A stretch of DNA of 64,000 nt from Glebionis coronaria (Eukaryota; Streptophyta; Magnoliopsida; Asterales; Asteraceae): contig CM046881.1 of the NCBI GenBank assembly GCA_025667525.1, forward strand, positions 28,841,580 through 28,905,579. Reading direction: 5' to 3'. This document shows positions 1 through 12,322 of the stretch, piece by piece. The notes beneath the pieces were generated by a model. It was not told where the DNA came from, searched no databases, and saw only the letters and a program-made list of their open reading frames with translations. A program made the position numbers and the translations under genes. Every line of letters starts with the position of its first letter. The stretch's first letter is position 1.

Positions 1-3000
1 TATGGTCTTGAAACGGAGTCATGTATCACATGTTATGACCATTTTATTGCAACCCACGTTTTCAGATAATTACAATATAAATTTGTTTTTGTATGTTAGC
101 GATTGTGTTTGGTACTCTATTTCTTGATAGCTCTCAATTTTAATAGAATAAAACATGGAATCAAATATTTTAGAATCATATAATACATAAGCAAGTTGAT
201 CCTACATGAAATGTCAAAAATTACTTGTCCTTCTTTTGCATATTATTCACCTATGTAGGCTTCCCAAGGTTAAACAATATCATTTTTAGGTCAAATAACA
301 TGACGTGTTGTTAGAGCACACTCATGTCTTGACCTTTATACTATAATGTACCGTCGAGATGCTCTTTGTCTACTACATTCACAACTACCTCAAATACTAG
401 CTGACCAACTTTTACACCAATAAAACACAACCAAAACTAAACAGAGCAAACATATAGATGTGTTTTATCCAACAAGAATCCGGGCAAATACATTTTGCCT
501 CTATGTGGTCTATATGGACTGGAAATAATTTTAGAGGTTTTTTCTTAGGTTTGGATGATTTGAGCCGGTTACGGCATTTTTAGCTGTTCTTGGTAGGTTT
601 TTATCAGTTTTTGATCGGGTTTAGTCGCTTTTGACCAATGCTTGCCTGGATAAAAGTACTCCTTTTTCAAGCATCCATTTTCTTAGTTATGGTCTTGAAA
701 CGGAGTCATGTATCACATGTTATGACCATTTTATTGCAACCCACGTTTTCAGATAATTTCAATATAAATTTGTTTTTGTATGTTAGCGATTGTGTTTGGT
801 ACTCTATTTCTTGATAGCTCTCAATTTTAATAGAATAAAACATGGAATCAAATATTTTAGAGTCATATAATACGTAAGCAAGTTGATCCTACATGAAATG
901 TCAAAAATTACTTGTCCTTCTTTTGCATATTATTCACCTATGTAGGCTTCCCAAGGTTAAACAATATCATTTTTAGGTCAAATAACATGAAGTGTTGTTA
1001 GAGCACACTCATGTCTTGACCTTTATACTATAATGTGCCGTCGAGATGCTCTTTGTCTACTACATTCACAACTACCTCAAATACTAGCTGACCAACTTTT
1101 ACACCAATAAAACACAACCAAAACTAAACAGAGCAAACATATAGATGTGTTTTATCCAACAAGAATCCGGGCAAATACATTTTGCCTCTATGTGGTCTAT
1201 ATGGACTGGAAATAATTTTAGAGGTTTTTTCTTAGGTTTGGATTATTTGAGCCGGTTACGACATTTTTAGCTGTTCTTGGTAGGTTTTTATCAGTTTTTG
1301 ATCGGGTTTAGTCGCTTTTGACCAATGCTTGCCTGGATAAAAGTACTCCTTTTTCAAGAATCCATTTTCTTAGTTGTGGTCTTGAAACGGAGTCATGTAT
1401 CACATGTTATGACCATTTTATTGCAACCCACGTTTTCAGATAATTTCAATATAAATTTGTTTTTGTATGTTAGCGATTGTGTTTGGTACTCTATTTCTTG
1501 ATAGCTCTTAATTTTAATAGAATAAAACATGGAATCAAATATTTCAGAGTAATATAATACATAAGCAAGTTGATCCTACATGAAATGTCAAAAAATACTT
1601 GTCCTTCTTTTGCATATTATTCACTTATGTAGGCTTCCCAAGGTTAAACAATATCATTTTTAGGTCAAATAACATGACGTGTTGTTAGAGCACACTCATG
1701 TCTTGACCTTTATACTATAATGTGCCGTCGAGATGCTCTTTGTCTACTACATTCACAACTACCTCAAATACTAGCTGACCAACTTTTACACCAATAAAAC
1801 ACAACCAAAACTAAACAGAGCAAACATATAGATGTGTTTTATCCAACAAGAATCCGGGCAAATAAATTTTGCCTCTATGTGGTCTATATGGACTGGAAAT
1901 AATTTTAGAGGTTTTTTCTTAGGTTTGGATGATTTGAGCCGGTTACGGCATTTTTAGCTGTTCTTGGTAGGTTTTTATCAGTTTTTGATCGGGTTTAGTC
2001 GCTTTTGACCAATGCTTGCCTGGATAAAAGTACTCCTTTTTTCCAGCATCCATTTTCTTAGTAGTGGTCTTGAAACGGAGTCATGTATCACATGTTATGA
2101 CCATTTTATTGCAACCCACGTTTTCAGATAATTTCAATATAAATTTGTTTTTGTATGTTAGCGATTGTGTTTGGTACTCTATTTCTTGATAGCTCTTAAT
2201 TTTAATAGAATAAAACATGGAATCAAATATTTCATAGTCATATAATACATAAGCAAGTTGATCCTACATGAAATGTCAAAAAATACTTGTCCTTCTTTTG
2301 CATATTATTCACTTATGTAGGCTTCCCAAGGTTAAACAATATCATTTTTAGGTCAAATAACATGACGTGTTGTTAGAGCACACTCATGTCTTGACCTTTA
2401 TACTATAATGTGTCGTCGAGATGCTCTTTGTTTACTACATTCACAACTACCTCAAATACTAGCTGACCAACTTTTACACCAATAAAACACAACCAAAACT
2501 AAACAGAGCAAACATATAGATGTGTTTTATCCAACAAGAATCCGGGCAAATAAATTTTGCCTCTATGTGGTCTATATGGACTGGAAATAATTTTAGAGGT
2601 TTTTTCTTAGGTTTGGATGATTTGAGCCGGTTACGGCATTTTTAGCTGTTCTTGGTAGGATTTTATCAGTTTTTGATCGGGTTTAGTCGCTTTTGACCAA
2701 TGCTTGCCTGGATAAAAGTACTCCTTTTTTCAAGCATCCATTTTCTTAGTTGTGGTCTTGAAACGGAGTCATGTATCACATGTTATGACCACTTTATTGC
2801 AACCCACGTTTTCAGATAATTTCTATATAAATTTGTTTTTGTATGTTAGCGATTGTGTTTGGTACTCTATTTCTTGATAGCTCTCAATCTTAATAGAATA
2901 AAACATGGAATCAAATATTTCAGAGTCATATAATACATAAGCAAGTTGATCCTACATGAAATGTCAAAAAATACTTGTCCTTCTTTTGCATATTATTCAC

Positions 3001-6000
3001 CTATGTAGGCTTCCCAAGGTTAAACAATATCATTTTTAGGTCAAATAACATGACGTGTTGTTAGAGCACACTCATGTCTTGACCTTTATACTATAATGTG
3101 CCGTCGAGATGCTCTTTGTCTACTACATTCACAACTACCTCAAATACTAGCTGACCAACTTTTACACCAATAAAACACAACCAAAACTAAACAGAGCAAA
3201 CATATAGATGTGTTTTATCCAACAAGAATCCGGTCAAATACATTTTGCCTCTATGTGGTCTATATGGACTGGAAATAATTTTAGAGGTTTTTTCTTAGGT
3301 TTGGATGATTTGAGCCGGTTACGGCATTTTTAGCTGTTCTTGGTAGGTTTTTATCAGTTTTTGATCGGGTTTAGTCGCTTTTGACCAATGCTTGCCTGGA
3401 TAAAAGTACTCCTTTTTTCAAGCATCCATTTTCTTAGTTGTGGTCTTGAAACGGAGTCATGTATCACATGTTATGACCATTTTATTGCAACCCACGTTTT
3501 CAGATAATTTCAATATAAATTTGTTTTTGTATGTTAGCGATTGTGTTTGGTACTCTATTTCTTGATAGCTCTTAATTTTAATAGAAAAAAACATGGAATC
3601 AAATATTATAGAGTCAAATGATACATAAGCAAGTTGATCCTACATGAAATGTCAAAAAATACTTGTCCTTCTTTTGCATATTATTCACTTATGTAGGCTT
3701 CCCAAGGTTAAACAATATAATTTTAGGTCAAATAACATGACGTGTTGTTAGAGCACACTCATGTCTTGACCTTTATACTATAATGTGCCGTCGAGATGCT
3801 ATTTGTCTACTACATTCACAACTACCTCAAATACTAGCTGACCAACTTTTACACCAATAAAACACAACCAAAACTAAACAGAGCAAACATATAGATGTGT
3901 GTTATCCAACAAGAATCCGGGCAAATACATTTTGCCTCTATGTGGTCTATATGGACTGGAAATAATTTTAGAGGTTTTTTCTTAGGTTTGGATGATTTGA
4001 GCCGGTTACGGCATTTTTAGCTGTTCTTGGTAGGTTTTTATCAGTTTTTGATCGGGTTTAGTCGCTTTTGACCAATGCTTGCCTGGATAAAAGTACTCCT
4101 TTTTTCAAGCATCCATTTACTTAGTTGTGGTCTTGAAACGGAGTCATGTATCACATGTTATGACCATTTTATTGCAACCCACGTTTTAAGATAATTTCAA
4201 TATAAATTTGTTTTTGTATGTTAGCGATTGTGTTTGGTACTCTATTTCTAGATAGCTCTCAATTTTAATAGAATAAAACATGGAATCAAATATTTTAGAG
4301 TCATATAATACATAAGCAAGTTGATCCTACATGAAATGTCAAAAAATACTTGTCCTTCTTTTGCATATTATTCACCTATGTAGGCTTCCCAAGGTTAAAC
4401 AATATCATTTTTAGGTCAAATAACATGACGTGTTGTTAGAGCACACTCATGTCTTGACCTTTATACTATAATGTGCCGTCGAGATGCTCTTTGTCTACTA
4501 CATTCACAACTACCTCAAATACTAGCTGACCAACTTTTACACCAATAAAACACAACCAAAACTAAACAGAGCAAACATATAGATGTGCTTTATCCAACAA
4601 GAATCCGGGCAAATACATTTTGCGTCTATGTGGTCTATATGGACTGGAAATAATTTTAGAGGTTTTTTCTTAGGTTTGGATGATTTGGGCCGGTTACGGC
4701 ATTTTTAGCTGTTCTTGGTAGGTTTTTATCAGTTTTTGATCGGGTTTAGTCGCTTTTGACCAATTCTTGCCTTGATAAAAGTACTCCTTTTTCAAGCATC
4801 CATTTTCTTAGTTATGGTCTTGAAACGGAGTCATGTATCACATGTTATGACCATTTTATTGCAACCCACGTTTTCAGATAATTACAATATAAATTTGTTT
4901 TTGTATGTTAGCGATTGTGTTTGGTACTCTATTTCTTGATAGCTCTCAATTTTAATAGAATAAAACAAGGAATCAAATATTTTAGAGTCATATAATACAT
5001 AAGCAAGTTGATCCTACATGAAATGTCAAAAATTACTTGTCCTTCTTTTGCATATTATTCACCTATGTAGGCTTCCCAAGGTTAAACAATATCATTTTTA
5101 GGTCAAATAACATGACGTGTTGTTAGAGCACACTCATGTCTTGACCTTTATACTATAATGTGCCGTCGAGATGCTCTTTGTCTACTACATTCACAACTAC
5201 CTCAAATACTAGCTGACCAACTTTTACACCAATAAAACACAACCAAAACTAAACAGAGCAAACATATAGATGTGTTTTATCCAACAAGAATCCGAGCAAA
5301 TACATTTTGCCTCTATGTGGTCTATATGGACTGGAAATAATTTTAGAGGTTTTTTCTTAGGTTTGGATGATTTGAGCCGGTTACGGCATTTTTAGCTGTT
5401 CTTGGTAGGTTTTTATCAGTTTTTGATCGGGTTTAGTCGCTTTTGACCAATGCTTGCCTGGATAAAAGTACTCCTTTTTCAAGCATCCATTTTCTTAGTT
5501 ATGGTCTTGAAACAGAGTCATGTATCACATGTTATGACCATTTTATTGCAACCCACGTTTTCAGATAATTTCAATATAAATTTGTTTTTGTATGTTAGCG
5601 ATTGTGTTTGGTACTCTATTTCTTGATAGCTCTCAATTTTAATAGAATAAAACATGGAATCAAATATTTTAGAGTCATATAATACGTAAGCAAGTTGATC
5701 CTACATGAAATGTCAAAAAATACTTGTCCTTCTTTTGCATATTATTCACCTATGTAGGCTTCCCAAGGTTAAACAATATCATTTTTAGGTCAAATAATAT
5801 GACGTGTTGTTAGAGCACACTCATGTCTTGACCTTTATACTATAATGTGCCGTCGAGATGCTCTTTGTCTACTACATTCACAACTACCTCAAATACTAGC
5901 TGACCAACTTTTACACCAATAAAACACAACCAAAACTAAACAGAGCAAACATATAGATTTGTTTTATCCAACAAGAATCCGGGCAAATACATTTTGCCTC

Positions 6001-9000
6001 TATGTGGTCTATATGGACTGGAAATAATTTTAGAGGTTTTTTCTTAGGTTTGGATGATTTGAGCCGGTTACGGCATTTTTAGCTGTTCTTGGTAGGTTTT
6101 TATAAGTTTTTGATCGGGTTTAGTCGCTTTTGACCAATGCTTGCCTAGATAAAAGTACTCCTTTTTCAAGCATCCATTTTCTTAGTTATGGTCTTGAAAC
6201 GGAGAAATGTATCACATGTTATGACCATTTTATTACAACCCACGTTTTCAGATAATTTCAATATAAATTTGTTTTTGTATGTTAGCGATTGTATTTGGTA
6301 CTCTATTTCTTGATAGCTCTCAATTTTAATAGAATAAAACATGGAATCAAATATTTTAGAGTCATATAATACGTAAGCAAGTTGATCCTACATGAAATGT
6401 CAAAAAATACTTGTCCTTCTTTTGCATATTATTCACCTATGTAGGCTTCCCAAGGTTAAACAATATCATTTTTAGGTCAAATAATATGACGTGTTGTTAG
6501 AGCACACTCATGTCTTGACCTTTATACTATAATGTGCCGTCGAGATGCTCTTTGTCTACTACATTCACAACTACCTCAAATACTAGCTGACCAACTTTTA
6601 CACCAATAAAACACAACCAAAACTAAACAGAGCAAACATATAGATGTGTTTTATCCAACAAGAATCCGGGCAAATACATTTTTGCCTCTATGTGGTCTAT
6701 ATGGAATGGAAATAATTTTAGAGGTTTTTTCTTAGGTTTGGATGATTTGAGCCGGTTACGGCATTTTTAGCTGTTCTTGGTAGGTTTTTATCAATTTTTG
6801 ATCGGGTTTAGTCGCTTTTGACCAATGCTTGCCTGGATAAAAGTACTGCGTTTTTCAAGCATCCATTTTCTTAGTTGTGGTCTTGAAACGGAGTCATGTA
6901 TCACATGTTATGACCATTTTAATGCAACCCAAGTTTTCAGATAATTTCAATATAACTTTGTTTTTGTATGTTAGCGATTGTGTTTGGTACTCTATTTCTT
7001 GATAGCTCTCAATTTTAATAGAATAAAACATGGAATCAAATATTTTAGAGTCATATAATACATAAGCAAGTTGATCCTACATGAAATGTCAAAAAATACT
7101 TGTCCTTCTTTTGCATATTATTCACCTATGTAGGCTTCCCAAGGTTAAACAATATCATTTTTAGGTCAAATAACATGACGTGTTGTTAGAGCACACTCAT
7201 GTCTTGACCTTTATACTATAATGTGCCGTCGAGATGCTCTTTGTCTACTACATTCACAACTACCTCAAATACTAGCTGACCAACTTTTACACCAATAAAA
7301 CACAACCAAAACTAAACAGAGCAAACATATAGATGTGTTTTATCCAACAAGAATTCGGGCAAATACATTTTGCCTCTATGTGGTCTATATGGACTGGATA
7401 TAATTTTAGAGGTTTTTTCTTAGGTTTGGATGATTTGAGCCGGTTACGGCATTTTTAGCTGTTCTTGGTAGGTTTTTATCAGTTTTTGATCGGGTTTAGT
7501 CGCTTTTGACCAATGCTTGGTTGGATAAAAGTACTCCTTTTTCAAGCATCCATTTTCTTAGTTATGGTCTTGAAACGGAGTCATGTATCACATGTTATGA
7601 CCATTTTATTGCAACCCACGTTTTCAGATAATTTCAATATAAATTTGTTTTTGTATGTTAGCGATTGTGTTTGGTACTCTATTTCTTGATAACTCTCAAT
7701 TTTAATAGAATAAAACATGGAATCAAATATTTTAGAGTCATATAATACGTAAGCAAGTTGATCCTACATGAAATGTCAAAAAATACTTGTCCTTCTTTTG
7801 CATATTATTCACCTATGTAGGCTTCCCAAGGTTAAACAATATCATTTTTAGGTCAAATAATATGACGTGTTGTTAGAGCACACTCATGTCTTGACCTTTA
7901 TACTATAATGTGCCGTCGAGATGCTCTTTGTCTACTACATTCACAACTACCTCAAATACTAGCTGACCAACTTTTACACCAATAAAACACAACCAAAACT
8001 AAACAGAGCAAACATATAGATGTGTTTTATCCAACAAGAATCCGGGCAAATACATTTTGCCTCTATGTGGTCTATATGGACTGGAAATAATTTTAGAGGT
8101 TTTTTCTTAGGTTTGGATGATTTGAGCCGGTTACGGCATTTTTAGCTGTTCTTGGTAGGTTTTTATCAGTTTTTGATCGGGTTTAGTCGCTTTTGACCAA
8201 TGCTTGCCTGGATAAAAGTACTGCGTTTTTCAAGCATCCATTTTCTTAGTTGTGGTCTTGAAACGGAGTCATGTATCACATGTTATGACCATTTTATTGC
8301 AACCCACGTTTTCAGATAATTTCAATATAAATTTGTTTTTGTATGTTAGCGATTGTGTTTGGTACTCTATTTCTTGATAGCTCTCAATTTTAATAAAATA
8401 AAACATGGAATTAAATATTTTAGAGTCATATAATACATAAGCAAGTTGATCCTACATGAAATGTCAAAAAATACTTGTCCGTCTTTTGCATATTATTCAC
8501 CTATGTAGGCTTCCCAAGGTTAAACAATATCATTTTTAGGTCAAATAACATGACGTGTTGTTAGAGCACACTCATGTCTTGACCTTTATACTATAATATG
8601 CCGTCGAGATGCTCTTTGTCTACTACATTCACAACTACCTCAAATACTAGCTGACCAACTTTTACACCAATAAAACACAACCAAAACTAAACAGAGCAAA
8701 CATATAGATGTGTTTTATCCAACAAGAATCCGGGCAAATACATTTTGCCTCTATGTGGTCTATATGGACTGGAAATAATTTTAGAGGTTTTTTCTTAGGT
8801 TTGGATGATTTGAGCCGGTTACGGCATTTTTAGCTGTTCTTGGTAGGTTTTTATCAGTTTTTGATCGGGTTTAGTCGCTTTTGACCAATGCTTGCCTGGA
8901 TAAAAGTACTCCTTTTTTTCAAGCATCCATTTTCTTAGTTGTGGTCTTGAAACGGAGTCATGTATCACATGTTATGACCATTTTATTGCAACCCACGTTT

Positions 9001-9568
9001 TTAGATAATTACAATATAAATTTGTTTTTGTATGTTAGCGATTGTGTTTGTACTCTATTTCTTGATAGCTCTCAATTTTAATAGAATAAAACATGGAATC
9101 AAATATTTTAGAATCATATAATACATAAGCAAGTTGATCCTACATGAAATGTCAAAAAATACTTGTCCTTCTTTTGCATATTATTCACCTATGTAGGTTT
9201 CCCAAGGTTAAACAATATCATTTTTAGGTCAAATAACATGACGTGTTGTTAGAGCACACTCATTTCTTGACCTTTATACTATAATGTGCCGTCGAGATGC
9301 TCTTTGTCTACGACATTCACAACTATCTCAAATACTAGCTGACCAACTTTTACACCAATGAAACACAACCAAAACTAAACAGAGCAAACATATAGATGTG
9401 TTTTATCCAACAAGAATCCGGGCAAATACATTTTGCCTCTATGTGGTCTATATGGACTGGAAATAATTTTAGAGGTTTTTTCTTAGGTTTGGATGATTTG
9501 AGCCGGTTACGGCATTTTTAGCTGTTCTTGGTAGGTTTTTATCAGTTTTTGATCGGGTTTAGTCGCTT
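1..9568 (+). repeat. Satellite subregion with mixed monomers and a short dimeric stretch
   Basis: Monomer starts are 631, 1318, 2005, 2693, 3381, 4068, 4756, 5443, 6130, 6818, 7506, 8193 and 8881, preceded by a partial unit. Neighbouring monomers differ by scattered substitutions without a clear long period, except at 6130-8880. There units with the tacgtaag and aatatgacg variants (6130, 7506) alternate with units having actgcg in place of actcct (6818, 8193), giving dimers of 1376 and 1375 bp. The 8881 unit has a 7-T run and a missing g in the gtttggtactc motif at about 9050, which lengthens a spurious reading frame. Confidence 0.85.
631..1317 (+). repeat. Reference satellite monomer with its internal architecture
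   Basis: One full 687-bp monomer used here as phase reference. It contains a short inverted repeat, gtcat and atgac, at 705-726 around an acatgt palindrome. An A/C-rich tract lies at about 1099-1138. A G/T-rich tract lies at 1221-1317 with several loosely spaced variants of taggttt, including one ggguta-like heptamer, gggttta. The tracts are conserved across the array. No internal tandem subrepeat explains the 688-bp period, so the monomer looks like a single primary unit. I do not recognise its family. Confidence 0.85.
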
Positions 9569-12322
9569 TTGACCAATGCTTGCCTGGATAAAAGTACTCC
9601 TTTTTCAAGCATCCATTTTCTTAGTTATGGTCTTGAAACGGAGTCATGTATCACATGTTATGACCATTTTATTGCAACCCACATTTTCAGATAATTTCAA
9701 TATAAATTTGTTTTTGTATGTTAGCGATTGTGTTTGGTACTCTATTTCTTGATAGCTCTCAATTTTAATAGAATAAAACATGGAATCAAATATTTTAGAG
9801 TCATATAATACATAAGCAAGTTGATCCTACATGAAATGTCAAAAAATATTTGTCCTTCTTTTGCATATTATTCACCTATGTAGGCTTCCCAAGGTTAAAC
9901 AATATCATTTTTAGGTCAAATAACATGACGTGTTGTTAGAGCACACTCATGTCTTAACCTTTATACTATAATGTGCCGTCGAGATGCTCTTTGTCTACTA
10001 CATTCACAACTACCTCAAATACTAGCTGACCAACTTTTACACCAATAAAACACAACAAAAACTAAACAGAGAAAACATATAGATGTGTTTTATCCATCAA
10101 GAATCCGGGCAAATACAATTTGACCGGATTCTATGTGGTCTATATGGGCTGGAAATAATTTTAGAGGTTTTTTCTTAGGTTTGGATGATTTGAGCCGGTT
10201 ACGGCATTTTTAGCTGTTCTTGGTAGGTTTTTATCAGTTTTTGATCGGGTTTAGTTGCTTTTGACCAATGCTTGCCTGGATAAAAGTACTCCTTTTTTCA
10301 AGCATCTATTTTCTTAGTTGTGGTCTTGAAACGGAGTCATGTATCACATGTTATGACCATTTTATTGCAACCCACGTTTTCAGATAATTTCAATATAAAT
10401 TTGTTTTTGTATGTTAGCGATTGTGTTTGGTACTCTATTTCTTGACAGCTCTTAATTTTAATAGAATAAAACATGGAATCAAATATTTCAGAGTCATATA
10501 ATACATAAGCAAGTTGATCCTACATGAAATGTCAAAAAATACTTGTCCTTCTTTTGCATATTATTTACTTATGTAGGCTTCCCAAGGTTAAACAATATCA
10601 TTTTTAGGTCAAATAACATGAAGTGTTGTTAGAGCACACTCATGTCTTGACCTTTATACTATAATGTGCCGTCGAGATGCTCTTTGTCTACTACATGCAC
10701 AACTACCTCAAATACTAGCTGACCAACTTTTACACCAATAAAACACAACCAAAACTAAACAGAGCAAACATATAGATGTGTTTTATCCAACAAGAATCCG
10801 GGCAAATACATTTTGCCTCTATGTGGTCTATATGGACTGGAAATAATTTTAGAGGTTTTTTCTTAGGTTTGGATGATTTGAGCTGGTTACTGCATTTTTA
10901 GCTGTTCTTGGTAGGTTTTTATCAGTTTTTGATCGGGTTTAGTCGCTTTTGACCAATGCTTGCCTGGATAAAACTACTCCTTTTTCAAGCATCCATTTTC
11001 TTAGTTATGGTCTTGAAACGGAGTCATGTATCACATGTTATGACCATTTTATTGCAACCCACGTTTTCAGATAATTTCAATATAAAATTGTTTTTGTATG
11101 TTAGTGATTGTGTTTGGTACTCTATTTCTTGATAGCTCTCAATTTTAATAGAATAAAACATGGAATCAAATATTTTAGAGTCATATAATACATAAGAAAG
11201 TTGATCCTACATGAAATGTCAAAAAATACTTGTCCTTCTTTTGCATATTATTCACCTATGTAGGCTTCCCAAGGTTAAACAATATCATTTTTAGGTCAAA
11301 TAACATGACGTGTTGTTAGAGCACACTCATGTCTTGACCTTTATACTATAATGTGCCGTTGAGATGCTCTTTGTCTACTACATTCACAACTACCTCAAAT
11401 ACTAGCTGACTAACTTTTACACCAATAAAACACAACCAAAACTAAACAGAGCAAACATATAGATGTGTTTTATCCAACAAGAATCCGGGCAAATACATTT
11501 TGCCTCTATGTGGCCTATATGGACTGGAAATAATTTTAGAGGTTTTTTCTTAGGTTTGGATGATTTGAGCCGGTTACGGCATTTTTAGCTGTTCTTGGTA
11601 GGTTATTATCAGTTTTTGATCGGGTTTAGTCGCTTTTGACCAATACTTGCCTGGATAAAAGTACTCCTTTTTTCAAGCATCCATTTTCTTGGTTGTGGTC
11701 TTGAAACGGAGTCATGTATCACATGTTATGACCATTTTATTGCAACCACGTTTTCAGATAATTTCAATATAAATTTGTTTTTGTATGTTAGCGATTGTGT
11801 TTGGTACTCTATTTCTTGATAGCTCTTAATTTAAATAGAATAAAACATGGAATCAAATATTTTAGAGTCAAATAATACATAAGCAAGTTGATCCTACATG
11901 AAATGTCAAAAAATACTTGTCCTTCTTTTGCATATTATTCACTTATGTAGGCTTCCCAAGGTTAAACAATATCATTTTTAGGTCAAATAACATGACGTGT
12001 TGTTAGAGCACACTCATGTCTTGACCTTTATACTATAATGTGCCGTCGAGATGCTATTTGTCTACTACATTCACAACTACCTCAAATACTAGCTGACCAA
12101 CTTTTACACCAATAAAACACAACCAAAACTAAACAGAGCAAACATATAGATGTGTTTTATCCAACAAGAATCCGGGCAAATACATTTTGCCTCTATGTGG
12201 TCTATATGGACTTGAAATAATTTTAGAGGTTTTTTCTTAGGTTTGGATGATTTGAGCCGGTTACGGCATTTTTAGCTGTTCTTGGTAGGTTTTTATCAGT
12301 TTTTGATCGGGTTTAGTCGCTT
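9569..12322 (+). repeat. D-A-B-C tetrameric satellite HOR, first copy
   Basis: Four monomers start at 9569 (D), 10261 (A), 10949 (B) and 11636 (C). D carries the hairpin insertion with ccggattc. A has ttgacagctc, tgaagtg and tacatgcac. B has aaactactcc and ataaaattg. C has tcttggttg, taatttaaatag and a 1-bp deletion giving gcaaccacg. The same order returns at 16447 and 19202. By eye this copy is less similar to the later two than they are to each other. Confidence 0.85.
10100..10132 (+). repeat. 9-bp perfect inverted repeat specific to D monomers
   Basis: agaatccgg at 10100-10108 pairs exactly with ccggattct at 10124-10132 around a 15-nt loop. The left arm is present in all monomers; the right arm exists only in D units, where it replaces part of the usual cattttgcctctatg. 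Further copies with identical spacing lie at 16979-17011, 19734-19766, 34867-34899, 36247-36279 and 37627-37659. Confidence 0.93.

Noticed and set aside
691..712. Possible CENP-B-box-like motif (cttgaaacgga) in each monomer
   Set aside because: It resembles only the right half of the box; the essential TTCG part does not align.
8881..9081. 66-codon frame, with near-identical 61-codon frames at 27454, 30893, 32270, 33647 and 50148
   Set aside because: They are satellite sequence, begin at TTG and not ATG, and are open only in monomers with an altered T-run or an extra A that shifts the frame. Neighbouring monomers interrupt the same frame.
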